Assembly: GCA_029706075.1 (NCBI GenBank)
Contig: JAINUG010000020.1
Span: forward strand, 2,371,625 to 2,435,624
Length of the DNA: 64,000 nucleotides
Direction: 5' to 3'
Source: Aldrovandia affinis
Taxonomy: Eukaryota > Chordata > Actinopteri > Notacanthiformes > Halosauridae
Made by a program: the position numbers and the translations under genes. The notes under the pieces are model-generated. The model saw nothing but the letters and a program-made list of their open reading frames with translations, searched no databases and was not told where the DNA came from. This document shows positions 33,583-43,948 of this stretch, piece after piece; position 1 is the stretch's first letter; every line of letters begins with the position of its first letter.

Positions 33583-36484
33583 TGTGGCGACCCGCCTGGG
33601 AAGCACAGACGAAGTCGGGGTTTGTGACTCAGCAATCACCCCGAGGGAGCTTCTCTTTATTGAAGTCATCACGGCAACACGATAGCAAACACTGACACGT
33701 TCGGCCAGGCGAACGGCCTTTTTATTACAAACATGGTTCGCTTTGATTAGCTGAATAAACAGGGGTACAAACAACCAATCAGCCACGACACAACAAAAAG
33801 GACACGTATTTGCATAAACGCTAGCTAGCTAGCTACACACAGATATTTACAAGTACAACTATACAGATATTTACAGGTATTTACAATTACACACACTTAG
33901 CAACGGGCTACGCTAACGGGGGGTAGGATCACCACACAGCCCCCACCTAAGGGGTCACGAGTCCCCGATGACCCGACAGTCCCCAAGCGATCTACCTCGT
34001 AGCTACTGATCTACCCCCGTTGCCGAGTGGGTCGACCGGAGGTGCGCGGTGTCGCCTCCTCCACTGCCGGTGGTGTTGGGGGGACAGCGCTGCTGCCTTC
34101 CTGTCCGCCAGCTGCTGCTCCGGCATGCACACCCAGTAGGTCACCTCACTCAGCCGCCCCACGACCTCGCCAGTGCAACTGCAGCTTAGGGGACAGACCT
34201 TTCTTGCGCACTGGGCAGTGGACCCACACCCTGTCACCTGGCTTGAAGGTCTGCCCCTTGCAGTGATGGTCGTAGGCGCGCTTTTGTCGCAGTCCCGCAG
34301 TGTCCTGGGCCTGGCGAGAGAAGTCGCGTGCCACTCGTAGCCATTGCGGAGGGGCGTGGGAGCGCCTGGTAGACCCTTTGCATGCCGCACAGGAGCCGGA
34401 GCAGCGGACGCGCAGCTCTACGTCCCGGTGGCACCCAGCCCAGTAAAAGCGCCCCCTCAGTCGTCGCAAGGTCTTCCTGTTGCCGAAGTGGCCCGCCCCC
34501 ACCAAGCCATGCACCAGTCCGAGGACTTGGGTGCGGAGCGCTCGGGGAACGAGGAGTTGGAGGAGGTCGTTTCCCAGCCCGGGTGCCTGCCATCGCCGAT
34601 ACGCCAGCCCGTCCCACAACTCAAAGCTCCTCCACTGGTCGTAGTAGACCTTGAGCTTGGGCCCCTCAGCCGAGACCTCAGCCCATTGTGGCGGTTGTCC
34701 CGCCTCCAGCCAGCCCCTCACCCTCCGTAGCGTGCCGTCGGCCTCCTGACCCTCCCGCAGCTGCTCTGGTGACACTGGCAGCCACCCCGCCTCGCTGATG
34801 GTGTAGACCGCAGCCACCTCCGGCTCCACCCGGCTCCCTTCACTGCTGGTGGGCTGGGGCGGCGAACCATGCGGGCGGGCTGAGGCTGCTCGGCCACGGG
34901 TCCTCCTGGACCTGTATTTTCTCTTGGGGGTGGCGTGGAGGGCGAGGGTGGTGGCGCCAATGGAGAGCCTGGCGTTGGCGATGTCCACTGTGGCACCCCA
35001 GTGGGCCAGCAGATCCAGGCCGAGGATGCACGCATCGCTGATGTCCGCCAGCCAGAACTCGTGCACCACCACTTCCCGGTTCCCGGCCTCCACGCTCACC
35101 ATCTTCTTACCTCGCATGCCGAGCCTCTGCCCCGTCACCGACTGCAACTCGGTGGTTGTTGGTGCCCAAGTGGTGTTGGGGAGCGTTCCAGGCTGCACCA
35201 GAGAGATGGTGGCCCCCGTGTCGACCAGTGCCCAACAGGATTGTCCATCCAGCCTGCAATGCAGATACAACCCACCAGCCTTACCCAGTCGGCCCACTCG
35301 CAGTTGGATGGTTTGCTCAGCCGCCCTTAAAAGGGCAGGATGGAATTTGATTTGCTCGGTGCCCGCCTTTACAAAGGCAGATGGAATTTTTACCTTTGCG
35401 AGTGGGACCGAACTGGTTTCAGGCACAGCAGGCTGGTCCTGATTGAGGAGGATGGGTTCCTGGGATAGTGGCGCTGGTGCTGGGCAGTCGCGGGCTAGGT
35501 GTCCTGGCTCGTCACAGCGGTAGCAGCGGCCTCGTCGTACCGGCGGTGGGCGCTGTCGTCGCTGCTGGCGTACTTCCTCCTCCTCCTCCTCGTAGCAGTC
35601 AACCTCGCGGACGCGGGGGCGGGCTGTCTGGCCTGGTGCCTGGCAAAAGACGTCCTCCGCTCTCTCTGCTTCCTTGAGGGCCTCATCAAGGGAGCGGGGT
35701 GTGGCCAGGACGACGTATTGGCGCAGTCGTTCTGGGGTAAGGGTCTGGAGGAAGGCGTGCAGTGCGAGCTCTTCCCGCTCTGCTGCGCCGAACAATGGGC
35801 ACGCCCTCGCTCCAGCCACAGTGACGGGCAGCTAGTTGTAACTGAGCTAGGTACGGCTCCCACTGCGCTGCCCTGCTGTATCTGGCTAGCTTCAGCTGCG
35901 TGTTAGCTGGCACGCTAGCGCTAGCCATTGCCGGGCGCGTAGGCCGAACCACGCTGACTCCATCTCATCGCTCGAGGTCCCTCTCTTGGCGTACTGCTGG
36001 GCCTTGCAACTCGGCGCTCGTCGCCGTCTCCATGGCCCCGGTCTTTTGTCGTCTTCGCACCCCCAGCCTCTCTTCCAGCTCTCGGATCGCTTCTTCCACC
36101 TCTCGCAGCTCTATCCCACTTCCGGACACCAGTGTGGCGACCCGCCGGGGAAGCAAAGACAAAGTCGGGAGGTTTGTGGCTCAGCAATCGGCCCGGGGGA
36201 GCTTCTCTTTATTGAAGTCATCACAGCAACACGATAGCAAACACTGACATGTTCGGCCAGGCAAACGGCCTTTTTATTACATGGTTCGCTTTGATTAGCT
36301 GAACAAACAGGAGTACAAACAACCAATCAGCCACGACACAACAAAAGGGGCACGTATTTGCATAAACGCTAGCTAGCTAGCTACACACAGATATTTACAA
36401 GTACAACTATACAGATATTTACAGGTATTTACAATTACACACACTTAGCAATGGGCTACGCTAACGGGGGGTAGGATCGCCACA
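33583..36484 (-). mobile_element. Ty3/Gypsy LTR retrotransposon, internally deleted
   Basis: Two LTRs (33583-33936 and 36133-36484) start TGTGGCGACC, end CCACA and differ at roughly 20 positions by eye, so about 94-95% identical. On the minus strand the primer-binding region (tggtgtccggaagtggga) follows the 5' LTR at 36132. A purine tract (aggtggggg) precedes the 3' LTR. The flanks ttac and atac would be an imperfect 4-bp duplication. The interior is only about 2.2 kb and lacks reverse transcriptase, RNase H and the integrase core. Its GC content is far above the neighbourhood. Confidence 0.9.
34146..35819 (-). CDS. Fused Gag-protease-integrase remnant of the Gypsy element
   Basis: This is one uninterrupted 557-codon frame. 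In order it has a Gag C-terminal part (AEREELALHAFLQTLTPERL), an acidic stretch, a CCHC zinc knuckle (CYRCDEPGHLARDC, about residues 98-111) and an aspartic-protease motif (ALVDTGATISLV, about 197-208). It then jumps to an integrase zinc-binding region (HGLVGAGHFGNRKTLRRL, then CSGSCAAC) and an integrase C-terminal stretch (KPGDRVWVHCPVRKKGLSPK). Reverse transcriptase, RNase H and the integrase catalytic core are gone, yet the frame stays open across the junctions. The upstream Gag start (near 35919, reading LARYSRAAQWEPYLAQLQL) is in another frame, after a further deletion. It cannot replicate alone; whether the protein is made is unknown. Confidence 0.75.
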   Translation of the reverse strand: MAGARACPLFGAAEREELALHAFLQTLTPERLRQYVVLATPRSLDEALKEAERAEDVFCQAPGQTARPRVREVDCYEEEEEEVRQQRRQRPPPVRRGRCYRCDEPGHLARDCPAPAPLSQEPILLNQDQPAVPETSSVPLAKVKIPSAFVKAGTEQIKFHPALLRAAEQTIQLRVGRLGKAGGLYLHCRLDGQSCWALVDTGATISLVQPGTLPNTTWAPTTTELQSVTGQRLGMRGKKMVSVEAGNREVVVHEFWLADISDACILGLDLLAHWGATVDIANARLSIGATTLALHATPKRKYRSRRTRGRAASARPHGSPPQPTSSEGSRVEPEVAAVYTISEAGWLPVSPEQLREGQEADGTLRRVRGWLEAGQPPQWAEVSAEGPKLKVYYDQWRSFELWDGLAYRRWQAPGLGNDLLQLLVPRALRTQVLGLVHGLVGAGHFGNRKTLRRLRGRFYWAGCHRDVELRVRCSGSCAACKGSTRRSHAPPQWLRVARDFSRQAQDTAGLRQKRAYDHHCKGQTFKPGDRVWVHCPVRKKGLSPKLQLHWRGRGAAE

Positions 36485-36495
36485 ATACTTTAGCT

Positions 36496-36641
36496 CATAG
36501 GCGTAACGAGTGGGGGGACAGTGGGGACATGTCCCTCCAATATTCAAAACTGTCATATATACCCCAATAATTTGGAGATATAACAGATTCATTATGTCCT
36601 CCCCCCCACCCTCCAATTTGTAATATGTGGTTACGCCCTTG
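36496..36641. mobile_element. Short hAT-type MITE
   Basis: It starts CATAGGCGTAAC and ends GTTACGCCCTTG. It is flanked by a perfect 8-bp duplication, ctttagct, at 36488-36495 and 36642-36649. It is 146 bp with a C-run and no coding capacity, and sits four bases beyond the Gypsy 3' boundary. Confidence 0.85.
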
Positions 36642-37179
36642 CTTTAGCTCCGTTCAAGAATTCAACAAAATTAACATTTCAATGACAGAATGGACGGGTA
36701 AGAAACATTTAGGCAATCCCTGATTAGCCATGTGATTTCATTTTAAAAGGTTGAAACGCTGATCACACATAACATAACATTCAGATGTGAACTTAATATT
36801 ATGAATGCATTATTTAAACTTTCAAGAGAATACGGTCATTAGCAAAATAAACATATGTATTTCATTTCCAAGAGTTCTTAACTCTAGTGTCTAACTCGCA
36901 GCTCCCTATGTGTGTCCTTTTTGACAATTACATTTGTCACCTGACTAAGTTCGTATTGTTTCGTTTGTGATCTAGTCTACAGACCTTATGATCCTGGTAA
37001 TGTGAAAACTGGTACTTTTTACAGCATACAAATACTGTACAAAAAATAGGTGATATGTTAGAATAACTTCTAGAGAATTAAATATCCATTTGTCCTCGAT
37101 AATGATGAATGACTGGAAAATAATGCTTAAATGAACTGGGGAAAATAATTAATATTTCTGATAGTCTACTCCAGTTTAC

Positions 37180-37350
37180 ACAAGGTTTTTGGTTTGATGT
37201 GTGTTGATGTGTGTATCCAACATTGCAAAGAAAGCAATGTTGTAAAATGAACAGTATAATTAAAGGGAAGCCTGGGACAAGTGAATTCCACTGGCGTGAC
37301 ATGATTGGCACCATTGTGGTCCTGCAGCTTCTCTCCTGAATTTGCAATAG
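37180..37350 (+). repeat. Direct repeat left of the pogo-type element
   Basis: It shares ggtttttggtttga, gtgtatccaac, ttgcaaagaa, ggaagcctggg and gtgacatgattggcacca in the same order and orientation with 39965-40220. The two copies flank the transposon asymmetrically, not immediately at its ends. They are a separate repeat family or a local duplication. Confidence 0.6.
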
Positions 37351-37491
37351 TGATTGTCTGTAAAGTAAAGATGATTATACTGAGAGCAGATTAAACCCTA
37401 TAACCTATCCACCTATCCACATAACCTGTCCGCGAATGACAGAAATCCATGATGAATGTTGAAATTACGAGTGACGATCATGCAGCATGTA

Positions 37492-39946
37492 GGGGAGAGC
37501 GGGGTAAGTTGTCACACGGGTAAGTTGTCACACTGTTCATACCTCCAACCACAGGGGCGCTATCTCAAAAATCAAATAGCTACTTTGTGTGACAACATGT
37601 TCTATGGTCAACTTCGGTTCTTATTCAACTAACGGTCACTTTAATCAGAGGTGAGCACAGTTTTCGTATTTTTCAGCTTCAAAGGTAAAAAATGCCACTT
37701 TTACTTTATGTAATAACACTGTGTTAGGTATATATGTTCAAAATTATATTTGTGTACTGAATAAAGGAGACAATAAGGTGTCTCTTGATACGTTAGCTGC
37801 AGTCCTATGTTGAACTAGCCTCGAAATTTAGCAAACATTAGCCCACATGTCCATTTGAGGCAAGTTGTCTCAATGGCTTTGAGGCAAGTTGTCACATGAG
37901 ACGACTTGCCCCAGTATAAATAGAAAATGCACAAAAAGTTTTGTGATATTAGGTTAATTGAAATGTGTTTTTGAAGGAAAGAAGGATTGAAGGAAGAAAG
38001 GAAGGAAGGAAGGAAGGAAAGAAAGAAAGAAAGAAAGATGGTGATAAATTATAAAAGAAAGACAGAATGGCAGCACACCTCCTGACATAATGTTGAAGGC
38101 AGTGAGGCAGGTGAAGTTAGAGAAAAAATCTATCAGAAGCACAGCGAAGGATTTCAATATAAATTACCGTACTCTGTATTGTGAAAAGGTTACCAGCGAA
38201 GAAATTGTCAGTCAGGCAGCCGTGCCAACAACAGTGGTTGGCTATGGAAAGCCACGGCAGGTATTTCCACCTGATTTGGAGATGCAGCTTGTTAATTATA
38301 TCGCTAGGTCAGTTGACATTTATTTTGGTCTGTCTCCAAGTGAGACCAAAAGACTTGCCTACCAGTTTGCTGTGGTACACACCAATGTGGGCAGAAAAAG
38401 AAAAGGACAGCTCGGAGTGGTTTACAGCCTTGTCACACTGGCCTGTGCTGTCTCAGCCACAGGAAATAGTATACCTCCATATTTAATATTTCTCTGTGTC
38501 AACTTCCGTGACCATTTTTTAATCAACGGACCACCTGGCAGCAAAGGAGGGGCAAATCCCTCGGGGTGGATAAAGGATGTGCACTTTGTTGACTTCCTGA
38601 AACATTTCATTGAGCATACAAAATGCTCAAAGGAGAAACCATGTTTACTTCTTTTGGACAACCACGAATCTCATATGTCCATTGATGGACTCAATTATGC
38701 CAAAGAAAACGGCATAATTATGGTGTCATTCCCACCCCACTGCTCTCATCGGCTTCAACCCTTAGACAGGTCTGTCTACGGGCCGCTAAAGAGGCACATC
38801 AACACAGCGTGTGATGCCTGGATGAGGAACAATCCTGGGAAAACAATGTCAATTTATTACATTCCTGGGATTGTGGCAATTGCTTATCCTGTGGCTGCAA
38901 CCCCCTTGAACATTCAGGCTGGCTTTAGGGTAGCTGGGGTACAGCCTTACAACAGGGATGTATTTTTGGAAACTGAGTTTGCGCCATCCTATGTTACGGA
39001 TCGCCCTGCCCCGCCAGGCCCCAGTACCAACCCTGCCCTGCCAGGCACAAGCACAGACGCAGACCTGTTCAGTTCCCATGTCAGCTCACCCTTACCCAGC
39101 AATGCCAGTGCTGGCAGCAGACTACCAACTCCAGAGGACCTCCAGCTATTTCCAAAAGCTGGTCCCCAAAAACAAACTAATAAAGGAAGAAAGCGGCGCA
39201 AAACCGCAATTCTAACAGACACACCAGTGAGGCAAGCACTACAAATGGAAAAATCACAATCTAAAAACAGGCTGTTTCTGGAGGAAGGAAGCAAAGTGCA
39301 AAATCTGGATCTGCCGAGAACAAAAGGCAACAAAAAAAAGAGAAATAGACGAGTCATCATCAGATGAAGAGGAGTGCTTCTGCCTAGTCTGCATGGAGCC
39401 ATTTTCTAACAGCCGCCCAAAAGAGACTTGGGTGTAGTGTGTGAGATGCAAGAAGTGGGCCCATGATGCTTGCACCCCAGGCCAGGCGATTTATTTGTGC
39501 CAGAACTGTGACTCTGAAGATGAGTCTGATTAGAAGAGTTTCATTGTGCATTACACCACGTCTGTTTTGTTAAGACTAAGCATGATTGTTTTCATTTGTT
39601 CTTTAATGAAATTTATTTGGTTTTGAATTTGAAAGAAAAAAATATATATTCTCAGTTATTTAGTTGTATTCTTATTTGTTGATAATCCAATGTGACAACT
39701 TACCCCACATATTATGATATAGTGTGACAATTTACCCGCTGATGGGGTAAGTTATCACAAGTGCACAACCTCTATTTAACTGTCTACAACTCCATACTGA
39801 AATAAGATATGAATATGTAATGAATACAAAATATGTGCCCAAGACTTCCACCTTTCATTTGGTATGACATGTATACCATTGTGATGTATTGCGCCCAGAA
39901 CAGGTAAGACAGAGTGAAAAGTGTGACAACATACCCTGCTCTCCCC
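37492..39946 (+). mobile_element. pogo/Tigger-type DNA transposon, defective
   Basis: It has TA at both borders (37490-37491 and 39947-39948) and inverted ends ggggagagcggggtaagttg and its near-complement. Several internal copies of gggtaagttgtcaca occur near both ends (37502-37535, about 37860-37915, about 39690-39755), as expected for transposase-binding arrays. The single long frame and a decayed zinc-finger tail mark an element derived from an autonomous copy by internal deletion. A (gaaa)/(ggaa) microsatellite lies at 37980-38037. Confidence 0.85.
38090..39367 (+). CDS. pogo-type transposase, internally deleted
   Basis: The 425-codon frame starts with a helix-turn-helix stretch ([14 protein letters not shown]). 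It breaks into the DDE_1 domain late, so the region that should carry the first catalytic Asp (usually in an NxDE motif) is missing. The second Asp is in [10 protein letters not shown] and the third in [12 protein letters not shown], with 36 residues between them. The C-terminus is Pro/Ser-rich, then basic. Just past a frame shift near 39350, the other frame encodes a cysteine-rich finger (CLVC, then CVRC, WAHDAC, CQNC) with one in-frame TAG, ending about 39531. Related intact elements end in such a finger. The protein should be catalytically dead. Confidence 0.75.
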   Translation: MLKAVRQVKLEKKSIRSTAKDFNINYRTLYCEKVTSEEIVSQAAVPTTVVGYGKPRQVFPPDLEMQLVNYIARSVDIYFGLSPSETKRLAYQFAVVHTNVGRKRKGQLGVVYSLVTLACAVSATGNSIPPYLIFLCVNFRDHFLINGPPGSKGGANPSGWIKDVHFVDFLKHFIEHTKCSKEKPCLLLLDNHESHMSIDGLNYAKENGIIMVSFPPHCSHRLQPLDRSVYGPLKRHINTACDAWMRNNPGKTMSIYYIPGIVAIAYPVAATPLNIQAGFRVAGVQPYNRDVFLETEFAPSYVTDRPAPPGPSTNPALPGTSTDADLFSSHVSSPLPSNASAGSRLPTPEDLQLFPKAGPQKQTNKGRKRRKTAILTDTPVRQALQMEKSQSKNRLFLEEGSKVQNLDLPRTKGNKKKRNRRVIIR

Positions 39947-39964
39947 TACTCCAAATGACATGAG

Positions 39965-40220
39965 GTTTTTGGTTTGACACAGTCGATGGGTGTATCCAAC
40001 GTTGCAAAGAAGGAAACGCTGTAAAATAAACACTAAAAGTCAAAGGAAGCCTGGGTCAAGTGGACCAAATCTACTGGTGTGACATGATTGGCACCAAGCA
40101 TTAGAACATCATAGAAAGCCAGCAATTAAGAACACATTTTATCTGTGTGCTTTTGCCATCTTCTGGTGAAATTGTGGCCCTGCAACTTTTCTCTTGTATT
40201 CGCAGTGGCAATGACCACAC
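39965..40220 (+). repeat. Direct repeat right of the pogo-type element
   Basis: This is the second copy of 37180-37350, longer by an internal segment (about 40098-40170) that splits the shared gtgacatgattggcacca and tggccctgcaacttctct parts. Confidence 0.6.
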
Positions 40221-40300
40221 CACACTCGCCAAAAACATGAAAATAAAAACTACACAGAATTTGAGAGAAGATTTAGTTCATGAAGCTTTCGTTCGACAAC

Positions 40301-40862
40301 ACCAGTCAAAAGTTTGAGTACACCTTCCATCTGGATTAGTGCTAATCAGGCACTCCTTCATTCTTCAGCAAGATAACGACCCAAAACACATCTTGAAGTT
40401 GTGCATAAACTACTCACGTGAAGGACTACTCAACCTAATGACCTGGCCTACCCAGTGTCCAGACCTCAATCCCATAGAACTTGTATGGGACAAACTGGAT
40501 AGAAGAGTCAAAGCAAAGCAACTGACAAGTGTCTCTGGGAATTATTGCAGGAGAGCTGGGAAAACATGTTGGGTGATTTCCTGCTGAAACTTATTAACTG
40601 AATGGTCCGTTTTTATGAGGCTGTTATCAACACAAAGGGTGGTTATTTTGAGCAATCCAAGATTTAGAGACAATTTTTTTATTTTCTACATCAAAGCAAT
40701 GTTCCCTATGTTAATTTTCTACATCAAAGCAATGTTTCTTATGTTTAGTGTAACATGTGTTTTTGTCATTTTCAAGTATTTACTGAAATTTATACAGTAT
40801 AAAACATTGTCAATTATGAAATAAACCTCCAGCAGGTGTACTCAAACGTTTGACTGGTACTG
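40301..40862 (+). mobile_element. Internally deleted Tc1 element A
   Basis: Inverted ends are accagtcaaaagtttgagta and, at the right, its complement ending ggtactg. The left end lacks its terminal few bases. The inside keeps only the last third of the transposase: SFILQQDNDPKHILKL, then PTQCPDLNPIELVWDKL (catalytic Asp and Glu), followed by stops. The internal junction matches that of 47122-47674. Confidence 0.8.
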
Positions 40863-40886
40863 TATATATACGTATATATATATATA

Positions 40887-42470
40887 CAGTCAAGCCGGAA
40901 AGTCTGCACACCCCTTTCACCCTCTCCTGTGAGGGCTTGTATAAGGATCAATGTATAAGTGGATCACTCCTGACGAATCAGGGTGCCCACTAAAATACAA
41001 TAGGAAGCAAGGGACGGTACCCTGCGAGAAACGTGACAGTAGATTAATGGGAAACGAAACCCCCCCCCGCATATAGCGAAATAATAACTACCCACAACAG
41101 AGGGCGAATAAACGCGGTCCGCGACCGGTAGTAAAACATCAAAAGGAGGAGAAACCAGCCAATGACCCACGTAGAGGGAAAAGAAAGAAAATAAACTTGT
41201 GACGCAGCATAGACCTAAAACAGATCTGGAACGAACCCAGACACCTAAGACGCAGCTTAGTCTTGTTTCTTGTTTCTTGTTTCTTGTTTCTAGTTTCTAG
41301 TTTCAAGTTTCAAGTTTCAAGTTTCAAGTTTCAAGTTTCAAGTTTCAAGTTTCAAGTTTCAAGTTTCAAGTCTCAAGTCTCAAGTCTCAAGTCTCAAGTC
41401 TCAAGTCTCTTTTTAGGACTGCGGATAACCTTACTGACTTCAACGTCACATGAATTGACACTGAAGCGAGGAGCAGTGAAAACAGCGAACAGAAATAGGC
41501 AGCGAACACCTGTGAAACAATCAGCTGATTAGGTCTGGAAGAGGGGCAGGAACGTACTCACAAGGATTAGAAAGGAGTACGCCCACACAGGGCTAAACAG
41601 GCACTCAAACCATGACATCTCCACGTTTCATTGCGTTACAGACTTATTCTACAATAGATTAAGTTCATTTTTTGTCTCAAAATTCTACACAAAATAGCCT
41701 ATAATGACAAAGTGAAAACAGGTTTTTAGACATTTGTGCTAATTTATTAAAAATCTAAATGTTAAATATCATATGTACACAAGTGTGCACACCCTTTGAT
41801 ATGATACCCAAAAGTGAGCTGAGGTGTATTTTGTTTCCACTGATACTGCTTGAGATGTTTTTACAACTTGATTCTAGTCCACCTGTGGTAAATTCAATTG
41901 ATTGGACATGATTTGGAAAGGCACACACCTGTCTATATAAGGTCCCACAGTTGACAGTGCATGTCAGAGTAAAAACCAAGCCATGAAGTCCTAGGAACTC
42001 TCCATAGATCTCCGAGATAGAATTGTGTTGAGGCATAGATCTGGGGAAGGGTATAAAAACATTGCTAAAGCATTGAAAGCACCCAGGAGAACAGTGGGCT
42101 CCATCATTGTGAAATGGAAGAAGTTTGGAACCACCACAACTCTTCTTAGAGCTGGCCGTCTGGCCCAACTCAGTAACCAGGCAAGAAGGGCCATGGTCAA
42201 GGAGGTGACCAAGAACCCAATGGCCACTCTAAGAGAGCTTCAGAGTTCCTCTGCAGCGATGGGAGAACCTGGTAGAAGGACAAACATCTCTGCAGCACTC
42301 CATCAATCAGACCTTTATGGTAGCACTTGGCATTCAGGCCAAAAAGTTCAATTTGTGTCTCATCAGACCGGAGAATCTTTTTCCTGATGCTCTTAGAGTC
42401 CTTTAAGTGCCATTTGGCGAACTCCAGGTGGGCTGTCATATGCCTTTCACTCAGGAGTAGTGCCATTCCA
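40887..42470 (+). mobile_element. Tc1-type element, rearranged, hit by an LTR
   Basis: The left end cagtcaagccggaaagtctg is cut by the solo LTR at 40928-41617 and resumes at 41623. The helix-turn-helix part of the transposase lies near 41990-42270 (RDRIVLRHRSGEGYKNIAKA with a frame disturbance, GSIIVKWKKFG). From about 42300 the sequence continues as the complement of a later transposase part (minus 42475-42300, KDSKSIRKKILRSDETQIEL). It is therefore an inverted join, not a normal element. Confidence 0.7.
40928..41617. mobile_element. Solo LTR with 7-bp tandem array
   Basis: It starts TGTGAGGGC and ends CATGACA, with a perfect 5-bp target duplication tctcc at 40923-40927 and 41618-41622. It contains a gtttcaa-type 7-bp tandem array (about 41264-41410) that drifts from gtttctt through gtttcaa to gtctcaa. 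No internal retroelement sequence remains, so it probably arose by LTR-LTR recombination. Confidence 0.8.
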
Positions 42471-42526
42471 GCCAAAAAGGAGCATTTGAGGGTTGGACTT
42501 GCTTCAAAAAATACTTTGAGGGAGCG

Positions 42527-43019
42527 TCAATGCGCATTTGACAGATTCTTGGGTCCCTCTGCCACCAGCCAAGCCTTCATGTCTGGATCCACTGTCCAGT
42601 CCTCTTCCCATGCTGCCTCGAAACCAGCACACTGCCTCGAGTCCCTTGCATGCTGCTTTTGGGGCCTACCGGAGTTCGGTTTGCCCTTTTCCTTAGGGGG
42701 CACCACAGGGTAGGAGTGGCCATGTTCCTTTTGGACTTGTCTGTCCTTTGGGTCCTTCCAGCCATATTCTTCCCTCTCGGAACACTCGCTGGGTTGGTGA
42801 CCATACTCCATGCAGCAAATACACCACGGGGCACCACTTTGTTCCAATTGGGCCTGCTCCTTGTCCCAAGCCTGTAGTCCGTAGTCCAAATCGCTTGACT
42901 TTGTTCAGGTACGGGACTGCGGGCTGCTGGGAACCGTAGTTCTTCTGTTTCCTCCAGTGGCTCCCAAGAATTAAAGGGCCAGGCAGCCATTTTCTCATCC
43001 TGCCTCTTGGGATGCCACA
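42527..43019 (-). mobile_element. LTR retroelement fragment with Gag-like frame
   Basis: On the minus strand the segment starts TGTGGCATCCCAAG at 43019 and matches the first 115 bp of the solo LTR at 50207-50983. It then passes into a 120-codon frame (42889-42527) with a CCHC zinc knuckle, CICCMEYGHQPSEC, typical of Gag nucleocapsid regions. The join of LTR start to Gag skips the rest of the LTR, so the copy is deleted or rearranged. Confidence 0.55.
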
Positions 43020-43948
43020 AAATGTATAAATTAATCTGTAAATATTGTATGTAATAATAGATTTTGCATAAAACAAATGGTGACTTTTGGAGGTTCCTTG
43101 GCAAACTCACTCAACATATGCAATACTTTGAAAAGAATCACATGTGACAGGTCAGGAAACCGAGACACGGTTTTAAATCTTTTGACATGATGAAATAAAG
43201 GTAATGGTACTTCATAAACTTAGATTTTGATAATCTGGGATCTTAAAATCAATACAGAAATTTAAAAAAGTCACTGCAGCTCTTTTAAGGAAACTTGTGT
43301 TCAGATTCAGACATCAGTGTGCTACTTGCATTCTAACGCATAGCCACACAACACTATTTAGTGCAACCCACCATACAAAAAGGCCCAGGTTACCAGCATA
43401 AAGACAGACCTTGCATGTTACTGTAACTGCCGTGACTGGTCTGTTAGCAGGATGTTGGGGGAAATACTAAGGCTTGTGAGACTATTTCTGTATACAATTG
43501 GGTTTAGAGAATGCAGAATTATCATTTTTTATGGCACACCAAAACTATCCGCACTGTATTAGCCGGATAGTTGACCACAACGGGACACGACAAACAAATA
43601 TTCCTCAGAGTCAATGAATACTATAAAAAATACAATATTTTATTTACCACATACAAGAACACAATGGACATACATACAAAGACAACGAGGGAATATGAAA
43701 CCAAACAAAACAGTCTGTCTAAGCCCGAGCACAAAAAAAAAAAACTCCCAGTCCAAATCAAAAAGTGGGTTTTCTTCCACAGACTGGCTATCCCTACTCT
43801 ACGCTTCCTATCTATCCAAAAAGTGCTCAAAAGGATGATTAAAGAAAACAGATGAATAAGCATGGTCAAAAAACATTTACCAAAAGGTTTTCAAAAAGAC
43901 AGAAGTTTGGCTGTTCGGCACAAAGTGCCGGTGACTCTCTTCACTACC

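Noticed and set aside
34849-35442. 197-codon plus-strand frame
   Set aside because: Antisense shadow of the GC-rich Gypsy frame on the minus strand.
41264-41410. CRISPR-like array
   Set aside because: Short uninterrupted 7-bp tandem repeat with no spacers, in a vertebrate genome.
41263-41532. Open frame with repeated VSSFKFQ units
   Set aside because: Produced by translation of a 7-bp tandem repeat inside a solo LTR.
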